Source of the DNA: Candidatus Proximibacter danicus
GTDB taxonomy: Bacteria > Pseudomonadota > Gammaproteobacteria > Burkholderiales > Rhodocyclaceae
Direction of reading: 5' to 3'
DNA length: 64,000 nucleotides
Assembly (NCBI GenBank): GCA_016710885.1
Contig: JADJUC010000007.1
Coordinates: 97,855-161,854 of the forward strand
Shown here: positions 1 to 8,088 of the stretch, piece by piece
Layout: every line of letters begins with the position of its first letter
Position numbering within the stretch: the first letter of the stretch is position 1
Notes under the pieces: model-generated
Seen by the model: only the letters and a program-made list of their open reading frames with translations
Database searches by the model: none
What the model was told of the DNA's origin: nothing
Translations under genes and position numbers: made by a program

Positions 1-41
1 CGGCGCTATCCGGGCTGACGACAGCAATACTCATTACGACG

Positions 42-689
42 ATGCTAAAACTCCACACCTACTTCCGCAGTTCCGCCGCTTACCGCGTGCGCATTGCCCT
101 GAACCTCAAGGGATTGCAATACGAGGCGATTCCGGTGCATCTGGTGCGGGATGGCGGGCAGCATCTATCGGAGGCCTACCGGCGCATCAATCCGGCGGGC
201 GCGCTGCCCTCGCTGGTCGATCGCGATGTGGCGCTGTCGCAATCGTTGGCGATCATCGAGTATCTCGACGAGGCCTACCCCTATCCCCCGCTGCTGCCGG
301 GCGACCCGGTGGCGCGGGCCAGAGTGCGGGCAATCGCACTGGATGTGGCCTGCGAGATTCATCCGCTGAACAATATGCGCGTATTGAAGTACCTGACCAG
401 CAAGCTGGGCGTGTCCGAAGAGGACAAGAATGCCTGGTATCGGCACTGGGTCGAGACCGGGCTGGCTGCCATCGAGGCGCGTCTGGAGACAAGTCCGCTG
501 ACCGGCCGCTTCTGCCATGGCGAGCAGCCGACGCTGGCTGATTGCTGCCTGGTTCCCCAGGTTTTCAACGCCCGTCGTTTTGCCTGCAATCTCGATCATG
601 TGCCGTCGGTAGTGCGTATCGACGCCGAGTGTCGTACCCTTCCGGCTTTTGCCGCGGCGGCACCGGAGAATCAGCCGGATGCTGAATAG
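42..689 (+). CDS. maiA: maleylacetoacetate isomerase (zeta-class GST)
   Basis: Predicted cytosolic, glutathione-dependent isomerase that converts maleylacetoacetate to fumarylacetoacetate in homogentisate/tyrosine breakdown. The same fold also serves as maleylpyruvate isomerase in gentisate pathways, so the exact substrate is not certain. The N-terminal thioredoxin-like half carries the zeta-class box SSAAYRVRIAL at residues 10-20, then NPAGALPSL and QSLAIIEYL, which line the glutathione site; the C-terminal half is helical. At 215 aa the length is normal. No convincing Shine-Dalgarno sequence precedes the ATG. The following genes encode a branched-chain-type ABC importer; a shared role in aromatic acid use is possible but only inferred from position. 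Confidence 0.9.
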   Translation: MLKLHTYFRSSAAYRVRIALNLKGLQYEAIPVHLVRDGGQHLSEAYRRINPAGALPSLVDRDVALSQSLAIIEYLDEAYPYPPLLPGDPVARARVRAIALDVACEIHPLNNMRVLKYLTSKLGVSEEDKNAWYRHWVETGLAAIEARLETSPLTGRFCHGEQPTLADCCLVPQVFNARRFACNLDHVPSVVRIDAECRTLPAFAAAAPENQPDAE

Positions 690-746
690 TTTGTGCTTCG
701 TGTTGGAAATTTGATGTTTTTCGTTGTTTTATTGGAGGAGACATAG

Positions 747-1892
747 ATGAAACAGAAAAAACTGCTCGCCATGATGCTTCTGGCTTTTTCCGCCACAGGT
801 GCCTGGGCTGATATCACGATTGGCGTTACCGTTTCGGCAACGGGGCCAGCCGCTTCGCTTGGCATACCAGAGAAAAATACCGTTGCTCTGGTGCCGAAAA
901 CCATCGCCGGTCAGAAGGTGAATATCATTCTGCTCGACGACGCGTCCGACACGACGACGGCAGTGAAAAATGCCAAGAAGTTCGTGACGGAAAGCAAGGT
1001 GGATGTGATCGTCGGCTCGACCATCACGCCGGCCTCACTGGCGATGATCGACGTCGCCGCCGAATCGGAAACGCCGATGATCTCAATGGCTGCCTCGCGC
1101 GCCATCGTCGATCCGGTCGATGCCAAGCGTCGCTGGGTCTACAAGACACCGCAGAACGATGCCCAGATGTCGACGGCAATCTCCGAGCACATGACCAACA
1201 GCGGTGTAAAAACTGTCGCCTACATCGGTTTCTCGGATGCCTACGGTGAGGGCTGGGCCAACGAGTTCGCCGGTGTTGCCAAGGCGCGCAAACTGGAGAT
1301 CGTCGCCAACGAACGCTTCAATCGTGCCGATACCTCAGTTACTGGCCAGGTGCTGAAGATCATCGCGGCCAAGCCGGATGCCGTTCTGATCGGCGGTGCC
1401 GGAACACCGGCTGCATTGCCGCAAAAGGCGCTGAAGGAAAAGGGTTACAAAGGCACCATTTACCAGACGCACGGTGTCGCCAACAACGATTTCCTGCGTG
1501 TCTGTGGCAAGGATTGCGAAGGGACCTTCCTTCCTTCCGGCCCGGTGCTTGTTGCCGACCAGTTGCCGGCTGACAATCCGGTGAAGAAGTCGGCACAGGA
1601 ATATGTGGCCAAGTACGAAGCCGCGCACGGCAAGGGCAGTGTCTCCACCTTCGGCGCGCACGCCTGGGATGCTTTCAAGTTGCTCGAAGCGGCTGTGCCG
1701 GTTGCCTTGAAGAAGGCGCAGCCGGGCACCAAGGAATTCCGCGCAGCGCTGCGTGATGCGCTGGAAGGGGTGAAGAATCTGCCTGTCGCGCACGGCGTAT
1801 TCAATATGAGTCCGACTGACCACCTCGGCTTCGATCAGCGCGCACGCGTGATGGTCAAGGTCGAAGGCGGCGCCTGGAAGCTCGTCAAGTAA
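747..1892 (+). CDS. branched-chain-type ABC transporter substrate-binding protein
   Basis: Periplasmic substrate-binding protein of the LivK/HAAT family (type I periplasmic binding fold), 381 aa. Residues 1-21 form a clear signal peptide (KQKK, hydrophobic core, AWA cleavage site). The mature part starts DITIGVTVSATGPAASLG, typical of the family's first strand and ligand loop, and VDVIVGSTITPASLAM is the usual second-strand region. A CGKDC pair near residues 251-255 could form a disulfide. A strong GGAGGAG ribosome site at 734-740 fixes the start. It heads an operon with both permeases and both ATPases downstream. The substrate cannot be told from sequence: members bind branched-chain amino acids, amides, urea or aromatic acids. 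Confidence 0.9.
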   Translation: MKQKKLLAMMLLAFSATGAWADITIGVTVSATGPAASLGIPEKNTVALVPKTIAGQKVNIILLDDASDTTTAVKNAKKFVTESKVDVIVGSTITPASLAMIDVAAESETPMISMAASRAIVDPVDAKRRWVYKTPQNDAQMSTAISEHMTNSGVKTVAYIGFSDAYGEGWANEFAGVAKARKLEIVANERFNRADTSVTGQVLKIIAAKPDAVLIGGAGTPAALPQKALKEKGYKGTIYQTHGVANNDFLRVCGKDCEGTFLPSGPVLVADQLPADNPVKKSAQEYVAKYEAAHGKGSVSTFGAHAWDAFKLLEAAVPVALKKAQPGTKEFRAALRDALEGVKNLPVAHGVFNMSPTDHLGFDQRARVMVKVEGGAWKLVK

Positions 1893-1979
1893 CCAGTTGA
1901 GTGTAAGCGCGCGGAGCGGCGATGCCGTTCCGCGCAAAATGCCCACCGTGATCGGTCGGGCCGCAGGGATCGGTCTCGC

Positions 1980-3017
1980 ATGGATTTCCAGATTGCTTTG
2001 CTTCTCGGTCAGGACGGCCTGACCAACGGTGCGATTTACGCCTTGTTGGCGTTGGCGCTGGTGCTGGTCTTTGCCGTAACGCGTGTCATCTTCATTCCTC
2101 AGGGTGAGTTTGTTGCGTATGGCGCACTCACCTTGGCTATGCTGCAGGCTGGCAAACTGCCGGCCACTCTGTGGCTGGTACTGGCCCTCGGGGCGGCGGC
2201 GGCCGTGCTCGACAGCGCGCAGGCGCTGCGCCATGGCGCCAGCCGTCGTCTGCCCCGCATTCTCGCCGTCAATCTGGCCGCACCGCTGTTGCTCTGGCTG
2301 CTGCTTGCCAGCGTCGACCTTGCCGGCTTGCCGCTGCTCGCACAGATCGTACTGACGCTGGCCATCGTCGTGCCGCTCGGCCCGCTCATCTACCGCCTGG
2401 CCTATCAGCCGATTGCCGAGGCATCGGTACTGATGCTGCTGATCGTGTCGGTGGCGGTGCATGTGGTGCTGATCGGCCTTGGCCTGCTGTTCTTCGGTGC
2501 CGAGGGGACACGGACTCCCGCCTTTACCGATGGAGCGCTCGATCTTGGATCGACGACGCTGCAATATCAAACCTTGTGGATTCTCGCCAGTTCGGCGCTG
2601 CTGATCGTGGCCTTGTATGCCTTTTTTGGCCGCACCATCTACGGCAAGGCGCTGCGCGCCACGGCACTGAACCGGACCGGCGCTCGTCTGATGGGGATAT
2701 CGACGACCATGGCCGGCAAGCTGTCGTTTACCTTGGCGGCGCTGATTGGTGCCTTCTCCGGCATCCTTATTTCGCCAATCACCACGCTCTATTACGACTC
2801 CGGTTTTCTGATCGGGCTCAAGGGTTTCGTCGGCGCCATCATCGGCGGACTGGCGAGCTATCCCGTAGCGGCGGCCGGCGCCTTGCTCGTTGGCTTCCTC
2901 GAGTCGTATTCCTCCTTTTATGCCAGCGCCTACAAGGAGGTCATCGTCTTCACGCTGATCATCCCGGTGCTGCTGTGGCGTTCGCTGACCTCGCACCATT
3001 CGGAAGAGGATGAGTGA
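1980..3017 (+). CDS. livH: branched-chain-type ABC transporter permease (LivH)
   Basis: Inner-membrane permease of the LivH family, 345 aa, one of the two channel subunits of the importer encoded here. The N-terminus contains the family's typical DGLTNGAIYALLALALVLVF segment, followed by about eight further hydrophobic segments. The late motif GLKGFVGAIIGGLASYPVAAAGALLVG is the conserved loop that contacts the ATPase and closes the permease. The stop overlaps the start of the next gene by 8 bases, which indicates translational coupling. The 87-base gap after the binding-protein gene shows no terminator, so co-transcription is likely. Confidence 0.9.
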   Translation: MDFQIALLLGQDGLTNGAIYALLALALVLVFAVTRVIFIPQGEFVAYGALTLAMLQAGKLPATLWLVLALGAAAAVLDSAQALRHGASRRLPRILAVNLAAPLLLWLLLASVDLAGLPLLAQIVLTLAIVVPLGPLIYRLAYQPIAEASVLMLLIVSVAVHVVLIGLGLLFFGAEGTRTPAFTDGALDLGSTTLQYQTLWILASSALLIVALYAFFGRTIYGKALRATALNRTGARLMGISTTMAGKLSFTLAALIGAFSGILISPITTLYYDSGFLIGLKGFVGAIIGGLASYPVAAAGALLVGFLESYSSFYASAYKEVIVFTLIIPVLLWRSLTSHHSEEDE

Positions 3018-4815
3018 AATGCGTCGCCTGAATTTCCCCGTCTTCCTTCCTTCCTTCGTCGTGCTGCTGGCGCTGGTACCCGTGCTGCTGCCGGACTCGG
3101 CGGAGTTCTACGTCACCCTGCTCAATTACATTGGCCTTTATGCGCTGGTTGCGCTCGGACTGGTGCTGCTGACGGGCGTCGGCGGGCTGACCAGTTTTGG
3201 CCAGGCGGCCTTTGTCGGCCTCGGTGCCTATGCTACCGCATGGCTGACGACAGCCTATGGCCTGAGCCCATGGCTGACGCTGGCGATTGGGTTGGCTGCC
3301 ACCAGCGTCGTGGCGCTTCTGCTGGGTTTTGTCACGCTGCGCATGGGCGGGCACTATCTGCCGCTGGGAACGATCGCTTGGGGTATCAGTCTGTATTTCC
3401 TGTTCGGCAATATCCAGGCGTTCGGCGGCCATACGGGGCTGGGCGGTATTCCGCCGGTTTCCCTGTTCGGCGCCGAACTGAAGAGTGGCCGCGAGTTCTA
3501 CTACCTGATCTGGATCGCCCTGATGCTCGCCGTCGTGGCCACGCAGAACCTGCTCGACTCGCGCGACGGTCGTGCCATCCGCGCGCTCAAGGGCGGCGTC
3601 GTCATGGCCGAGGCGATGGGCGTAAACACCGCCTGGTACAAGATCGTCATCTTCACCATTGCCGCACAGTTTGCTTGTGTCTCCGGCTGGCTCTATGCCC
3701 ACCTGCAGCGTTTCGTTAACCCGACGCCGTTCTCGCTGACGCAGGGTATCGAGTATCTGTTCATGGCGGTCATCGGTGGCGTCGGCCACGTCTGGGGTGC
3801 GCTGCTCGGCGCCGGCCTGATCACCATTCTCAAACAGTGGTTGCAGGACTTGTTGCCGAAGCTCCTCGGGCAGTCCGGCAACTTCGAGGTCATTGTTTTT
3901 GGCCTGGTCATGATTTTCGTCCTGCACCGTGCCCGTGATGGGCTGTGGCCAGTAATCATTCGCCAGATCGAACGGCTCTGGCCGTCGTTGGCAGCGACGG
4001 CGACTGGGTGCGTCGAGGCTGCGGCGCATCTTGATAAGCGGGAGATGCCGCAGAGCGGCGATACCATTCTCGAAGTGCAGAAGGTGACCAAGCGTTTTGG
4101 CGGGCTGACGGCCAATAATGCTGTCAGCTTCAATGTGCGGGCTGGCGAGGTCATGGCGTTGATCGGCCCCAATGGCGCCGGGAAAAGCACGATGTTCAAC
4201 TGTGTCTCCGGCGTCAATCCGCCGACCGAAGGCGAAGTGAAGTTTCTTAGCCAGCGCATCGACGCGCTGCCCTCGCGCGAGATTGCCCGCCGCGGCATGA
4301 GCCGTACCTTCCAGCACGTTCGCCTGCTGCCGACGATGAGTGTGCTCGACAACGTAGCCATCGGCGCCCACTTGCGCGGTAGCAAGACCTTCGTTCATTC
4401 CTCGGTGCGCATGGATCGCGAGGAGGAGCGCCGCCTGCGCTTCGAAGCCGCGCGCCAGATCGAGCGCGTCGGGCTGGGCGAGCACCTGTTCGATGCCGCT
4501 GGCAGCCTGCCGCTCGGCAAACAGCGCATCGTCGAAATTGCCCGTGCGCTCGCGGCCGACCCTTGTTTGCTGCTACTTGATGAGCCGGCAGCTGGCTTGC
4601 GCTATCTGGAGAAGCAGTCCCTGGCCGAACTGCTGCGCAAACTGCGCGACGAAGGCATGGGTATCCTGCTCGTCGAGCACGATATGGATTTCGTCATGGG
4701 TCTGGCGGATCGGGTGGTGGTCATGGAGTTCGGAGAGAAGCTGGCAGAAGGACTGCCGCAGCAGATCCAGCAGGATCCCAAAGTACTGCAGGCCTATCTT
4801 GGCGGGGTGGATTAA
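3010..4815 (+). CDS. livM: fused LivM permease / LivG ATPase of branched-chain-type ABC transporter
   Basis: A single 601-aa polypeptide joins two transporter subunits that are separate in E. coli. Residues about 1-325 are a LivM-type permease (LLTGVGGLTSFGQAAFVGLGAY, then several membrane segments and GGVGHVWGALLGAGLI). After a linker, residues about 350-601 form a LivG-type ATPase with Walker A GPNGAGKST near 386-394, Walker B LLLLDEPAAG and a switch histidine in LLVEHDMDFV. The ABC signature is the degenerate LPLGKQ rather than LSGGQ, which is common in LivG proteins. The membrane-ATPase fusion fixes a 1:1 ratio of these two parts. The reading frame is continuous with no sign of a sequencing artefact. 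Confidence 0.88.
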   Translation: MSEMRRLNFPVFLPSFVVLLALVPVLLPDSAEFYVTLLNYIGLYALVALGLVLLTGVGGLTSFGQAAFVGLGAYATAWLTTAYGLSPWLTLAIGLAATSVVALLLGFVTLRMGGHYLPLGTIAWGISLYFLFGNIQAFGGHTGLGGIPPVSLFGAELKSGREFYYLIWIALMLAVVATQNLLDSRDGRAIRALKGGVVMAEAMGVNTAWYKIVIFTIAAQFACVSGWLYAHLQRFVNPTPFSLTQGIEYLFMAVIGGVGHVWGALLGAGLITILKQWLQDLLPKLLGQSGNFEVIVFGLVMIFVLHRARDGLWPVIIRQIERLWPSLAATATGCVEAAAHLDKREMPQSGDTILEVQKVTKRFGGLTANNAVSFNVRAGEVMALIGPNGAGKSTMFNCVSGVNPPTEGEVKFLSQRIDALPSREIARRGMSRTFQHVRLLPTMSVLDNVAIGAHLRGSKTFVHSSVRMDREEERRLRFEAARQIERVGLGEHLFDAAGSLPLGKQRIVEIARALAADPCLLLLDEPAAGLRYLEKQSLAELLRKLRDEGMGILLVEHDMDFVMGLADRVVVMEFGEKLAEGLPQQIQQDPKVLQAYLGGVD

Positions 4816-4820
4816 GCATC

Positions 4821-5561
4821 ATGAACAGCAAACCGATCCTGCTCGAAGCCCGCGACCTTTCTGTTTCCTATGGCAAGGTTGAAGCCTTGCACAAGGTCAG
4901 CCTGCGCATCCGTGAAGGCGAGATCGTCACCGTGATCGGCCCCAACGGTGCGGGCAAGACCACCTTGCTTTCGTGTCTGATGGGCTTGTTGCCGGGGCGG
5001 GGAGAAGTCAGCTATGTTGGCCGGCCGCTTGGCAATGATTTTGAAGTCGAGGAAAGGGTCGGCCTCGGGTTAACGCTGGTCCCGGAAAAACGGGAGTTGT
5101 TTGCCGACATGAGTGTTGAGGACAACTTGTTGCTGGGCGCTTTCGATCGTTACCGTCGCGGCCAGCGCGACTATGGGGAGACGATGCAAGAGGTCTATGG
5201 CATTTTCCCTCGCCTCAAGGAGCGGGCCGGGCAGATGGCCGGAACGCTCTCCGGCGGTGAGCGTCAGATGCTGGCCATGGGCCGGGCGCTGATGGCCAAG
5301 CCTAGGCTCCTGATGCTCGATGAGCCCAGTCTGGGCTTGGCCCCGTTGATCATTCGCGAGATTTTCCGCACTGTTTCAAGGCTGCGGGAGATGGGAGTTT
5401 CCGTCCTCCTGGTCGAGCAAAATGCCCGTGCGGCCTTGCAGGTAGCGGATTTTGGCTATGTTCTGGAAACCGGGGAAGTCTCCCTGGAAGGGCCCAGTGC
5501 GGAGCTGGCCAGCGACCCCCGTGTCATCGAAGCTTACCTCGGGCTGGGTGGGAAGCATTGA
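4821..5561 (+). CDS. livF: branched-chain-type ABC transporter ATPase (LivF)
   Basis: Cytoplasmic ATPase, 246 aa, that would pair with the LivG half of the preceding fusion to drive uptake. It has Walker A GPNGAGKTT near residue 40, a Q-loop region, the full signature LSGGERQML, Walker B LLMLDEPSLGLAP and the switch histidine replaced by Q in LLVEQNARAAL, which is usual for LivF. It begins 5 bases after the preceding stop, so it is the last gene of the transporter operon. No obvious hairpin terminator follows; the next gene, HU, lies 120 bases downstream and probably has its own promoter. Confidence 0.9.
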   Translation: MNSKPILLEARDLSVSYGKVEALHKVSLRIREGEIVTVIGPNGAGKTTLLSCLMGLLPGRGEVSYVGRPLGNDFEVEERVGLGLTLVPEKRELFADMSVEDNLLLGAFDRYRRGQRDYGETMQEVYGIFPRLKERAGQMAGTLSGGERQMLAMGRALMAKPRLLMLDEPSLGLAPLIIREIFRTVSRLREMGVSVLLVEQNARAALQVADFGYVLETGEVSLEGPSAELASDPRVIEAYLGLGGKH

Positions 5562-5680
5562 GGCGCAAGGGATCGGACAAATAAAAAGTTCGAAAAAAGT
5601 TGTGGCGCTCGGAAAAAGCCTATGACACAATCACATGCGGCTACCGCCTTCCGTCAACACACAATCGTAGGAGACACTGC

Positions 5681-5965
5681 ATGAACAAAAGCGAACTTAT
5701 CGATGCCATTGCTGCTGGTGCTGACATCAGCAAAGCTGCAGCCGGTCGCGCACTTGACGCCGCCGTCTCGGCCATCACGACCACTGTCGCCAAGGGTGAC
5801 AACGTGACCCTGGTGGGTTTCGGTTCCTTCAAGCCTGCCAAGCGTGCTGCACGCACCGGCAAGAACCCGAAGACCGGCGCCGCCATCAAGATCCCGGCGA
5901 CCACCGTGCCGAAGTTCTCGGCCGGCGCTACCTTCAAGGCTGCCGTTGCCAAGAAGAAGAAGTAA
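5681..5965 (+). CDS. hup: HU family DNA-binding protein
   Basis: Small basic nucleoid protein of 94 aa that bends and compacts DNA as a dimer. The start MNKSELIDAIA, the core GFGSFKPAKRAARTGKNPKTG (the DNA-binding arm begins around residue 50) and the alanine/lysine-rich tail ending AVAKKKK are typical of betaproteobacterial HU. The start at 5681 is chosen because a GGAG ribosome site lies 8-11 bases upstream and homologues begin with MNK. In-frame sequence extends further upstream but resembles no HU N-terminus. A strong terminator follows 20 bases after the stop, so this is likely a single-gene transcript. Confidence 0.93.
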   Translation: MNKSELIDAIAAGADISKAAAGRALDAAVSAITTTVAKGDNVTLVGFGSFKPAKRAARTGKNPKTGAAIKIPATTVPKFSAGATFKAAVAKKKK

Positions 5966-5985
5966 TCTCGCTGGATCGCATCATG

Positions 5986-6013
5986 AAAAGGCCGCCTTCG
6001 GGCGGCCTTTTTG
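5986..6013 (+). terminator. Rho-independent terminator of hup
   Basis: GGCCGCC (5990-5996), loop TTCG, GGCGGCC (6001-6007), then five T residues and a preceding A run. A stable GC stem with a UUCG tetraloop and T tract directly behind hup. Confidence 0.85.
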
Positions 6014-6153
6014 CTGGGCGCCCGAAGGCGTTCTTGCTTGATGCATTCCTGCCGCGCGTCTTCCCGTTTCTTGTTTCGGCGCTTGCGATGGGAGATGGCG
6101 ATGGGGGCGTTGATTTGATCGTTGCCTCCGCGCCACCCGGGCCGGTAAACGCG

Positions 6154-6178
6154 AAAGGCCCGCATTGCTGCGGGCCTT
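6154..6178 (-). terminator. hairpin terminator behind tRNA-Met
   Basis: A perfect 10-bp inverted repeat AAGGCCCGCA / TGCGGGCCTT (6155-6164 and 6169-6178) with loop TTGC. Read on the minus strand it lies 8 bases after the tRNA-Met CCA end and is followed by a short T run, so it most likely ends the tRNA transcript. Confidence 0.7.
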
Positions 6179-6186
6179 GGTATTTC

Positions 6187-6263
6187 TGGTGGTGATGGGC
6201 GGAGTCGAACCGCCGACCTATGGGTTATGAATCCATCGCTCTAACCATCTGAGCTACATCACC
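6187..6263 (-). tRNA. tRNA-Met (CAT), elongator
   Basis: A 77-nt cloverleaf on the minus strand with acceptor arms GGTGATG and CATCACC, discriminator A and an encoded CCA (6187-6189). The D arm reads GCTCAGATGGTTAGAGC, the anticodon loop TTCATAA, and the T arm GGCGGTTCGACTCCGCC. The G1-C72 pair argues for the elongator rather than the initiator tRNA, which has an unpaired first position. The D-arm and loop details differ from the tRNA-Ile2 found at 19.4 kb. The last pair of the anticodon stem appears to be an A-C mismatch, which may be real or a base error. Confidence 0.92.
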
Positions 6264-6277
6264 GGGAAAGGGGTCGG

Positions 6278-6307
6278 ATTATAGGCGGTGGCGGCCACTG
6301 CGGTCAA
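6278..6307 (-). promoter_or_regulatory. sigma-70 promoter of tRNA-Met
   Basis: On the minus strand, -35 TTGACC (6302-6307) and a consensus -10 TATAAT (6278-6283) are separated by 18 bases. The predicted start falls about 8 bases upstream of the tRNA 5' end. Confidence 0.75.
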
Positions 6308-6315
6308 GTTTCACC

Positions 6316-6342
6316 TTGCTTTCACGTTCTGTCGTATATAAT
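6316..6342 (+). promoter_or_regulatory. putative promoter giving a leaderless mRNA
   Basis: Consensus -10 TATAAT at 6337-6342, with a possible -35 TTGCTT at 6316-6321 (short 15-base spacer). The -10 ends only 7 bases before the ATG at 6350, so transcription should start at or next to the start codon. Confidence 0.5.
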
Positions 6343-6349
6343 TGATTCC

Positions 6350-6712
6350 ATGCCTGTTCCCGCCATTCTCGCTTCCATGCTCAACAGCATTGTCGGCAGT
6401 GCCGTCAATGCTGCGATGGAGAATACGGTTTACGCACCGCCGTTGCCGCCCGAGTTGGGGGTTGTCGGTGCGCGCGCCTTTCCCGAGGGTACGAAGAAGG
6501 GCGAGATGGAGCCGCTGCAGGGGATGATGGAAGTCGTCATCGGCGGCAAGGCGTTTGCCCGCGCGCCTGGCTTGCAGATTCGCAATCAGCAGAATCTGAT
6601 CGTTATGCCCGCCACCATCCAAGGCACCGTGCCGGTGCGCTATCAACTTGATTCCTCAGGAGCTGTCCTCCGTGTCTGGTTACTGACGCGGACCGAAATT
6701 GCTGCGCCCTGA
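6350..6712 (+). CDS. conserved hypothetical protein, 120 aa
   Basis: I do not recognise this protein. It is 120 aa, starts MPVPAILASMLNSIVGSAVNAAMEN (an alanine-rich, amphipathic or weakly hydrophobic helix), has a proline-rich stretch APPLPPELG around residues 29-37 and a beta-rich C-terminal half (QNLIVMPATIQGTVPVRYQL, VLRVWLLTRTE). It has no clear signal peptide, cysteines or known motif. Codon use and GC-rich third positions match its neighbours, which supports it as a real gene. There is no Shine-Dalgarno site, and the likely promoter abuts the ATG, so it may be translated from a leaderless message. miaB follows 26 bases downstream. Confidence 0.65.
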   Translation: MPVPAILASMLNSIVGSAVNAAMENTVYAPPLPPELGVVGARAFPEGTKKGEMEPLQGMMEVVIGGKAFARAPGLQIRNQQNLIVMPATIQGTVPVRYQLDSSGAVLRVWLLTRTEIAAP

Positions 6713-6738
6713 TACTGAAATCTGAACACAACTCCGTA

Positions 6739-8088
6739 ATGGCAAAAAAACTCTTCATCCGTACCTTTGGGTGCCAGATGAACGAGTACGACTCGGACAA
6801 AATGGCCGACGTACTCGCTTCTTCCGACGGCGTGGTCAAGACCGACAATCCGGAAGAGGCCGATATCATCCTGTTCAATACCTGCTCGGTGCGCGAGAAG
6901 GCACAGGAAAAGGTGTTTCACGATCTGGGCCGCATCCGCCACCTGAAGCAGTTGAACCCCGACTTGGTGATTGGTGTCGGCGGCTGCGTTGCCAGCCAGG
7001 AGGGGGCGGCGATTGTTGCACGTGCGCCTTACGTCGATGTTGTTTTCGGCCCGCAAACCTTGCACAGGCTGCCGCAACTGATCGCCGAGCGGCGTGCCAA
7101 GGGCAAGCCCGCCGTTGATATTTCCTTCCCGGAAATCGAAAAATTCGACGCCCTGCCCCCCGCCAAGGTCGATGGAGCCACGGCCTTTGTTTCAATCATG
7201 GAGGGCTGTTCGAAGTTCTGTACTTTCTGCATCGTGCCTTATACGCGCGGCGAAGAGGTGTCCCGCCCCTTCGACGATGTGCTGACCGAAGTGGCGGGCC
7301 TCGCCGATCAGGGTGTCAAGGAAATCACCCTGCTGGGACAGAACGTCAATGCCTATCGCGGGGCGATGACAGGCAGCGAAGAAATCGCAGATCTGGCCAT
7401 GTTGATCGAATACATTGCCGAAATGCCGGGGGTTGAGCGTATCCGCTACACCACTTCGCATCCGCGCGAAATGACGCAGCGGTTGATCGACACCTATGCA
7501 CGCGTCCCGAAGCTTGTTTCGCACCTGCACTTGCCGGTGCAATCCGGCTCGGACCGTATCCTGGCCGCGATGAAGCGCAACTACACGACGCTCGAATACA
7601 AATCGATCATCCGGAAGCTGCGCGCTGCCCGTCCGGACTTGTCGTTGTCGACCGATTTCATCATCGGCTTCCCCGGCGAGACCGAGGAGGATTACGAGAA
7701 GACGATGAAGCTGATCGACGAAGTCGGTTTTGACGCATCGTTCTCCTTCCTTTACAGCTCGCGTCCCGGTACGCCGGCGGCTGAATTGGCTGACGACACG
7801 CCCGCCGAGACCAAGACCGCGCGCCTCATGCGCTTGCAAAAGCGAATCGAAGAACAGGCTGCGGCCATCAGCACTGCGATGGTGGGCAATGTCCAGCGCG
7901 TGCTCGTCGAAGGACTTTCGAAGAAAAACACCGAGGAACTGGCTGGTCGCACCGACAACAACCGCATCGTCAACTTTGCCGGAGGCTCGATCAACAGTGC
8001 GCGCCTGATCAACTCCTTTGTCGATGTACGCATTACTGCGGCGCTGCCTCACTCACTGCGTGGCGAGATCGTCATCCGTGAAAGCTGA
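6739..8088 (+). CDS. miaB: tRNA-2-methylthio-N6-dimethylallyladenosine synthase
   Basis: Radical-SAM methylthiotransferase, 449 aa, that adds the 2-methylthio group to i6A37 of tRNAs reading UNN codons. The N-terminal UPF0004 domain carries cluster cysteines in FGCQMNEYD, NTCSVREKA and GVGGCVASQEG. The radical-SAM motif is CSKFCTFCIVPYTRG near residues 157-171, and a C-terminal TRAM domain (VLVEGLSKKN... ELAGRTDNNRIVNF) binds tRNA. Length and all six cluster cysteines fit MiaB. It starts the conserved miaB-phoH-ybeY-corC-lnt cluster, and its last 11 bases overlap the next gene. Confidence 0.95.
   Translation: MAKKLFIRTFGCQMNEYDSDKMADVLASSDGVVKTDNPEEADIILFNTCSVREKAQEKVFHDLGRIRHLKQLNPDLVIGVGGCVASQEGAAIVARAPYVDVVFGPQTLHRLPQLIAERRAKGKPAVDISFPEIEKFDALPPAKVDGATAFVSIMEGCSKFCTFCIVPYTRGEEVSRPFDDVLTEVAGLADQGVKEITLLGQNVNAYRGAMTGSEEIADLAMLIEYIAEMPGVERIRYTTSHPREMTQRLIDTYARVPKLVSHLHLPVQSGSDRILAAMKRNYTTLEYKSIIRKLRAARPDLSLSTDFIIGFPGETEEDYEKTMKLIDEVGFDASFSFLYSSRPGTPAAELADDTPAETKTARLMRLQKRIEEQAAAISTAMVGNVQRVLVEGLSKKNTEELAGRTDNNRIVNFAGGSINSARLINSFVDVRITAALPHSLRGEIVIRES

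Noticed and set aside
1..34. Possible start of a divergent gene (ATG at 34 on the minus strand, reading MSIAVVSPDSA)
   Set aside because: Only eleven codons lie in the window and the ribosome site is poor; no family can be recognised.
5600..5626. Promoter of hup (TTGTGG at 5600, TATGAC at 5621)
   Set aside because: The spacer is only 15 bases and both boxes are weak, so I do not assign it.
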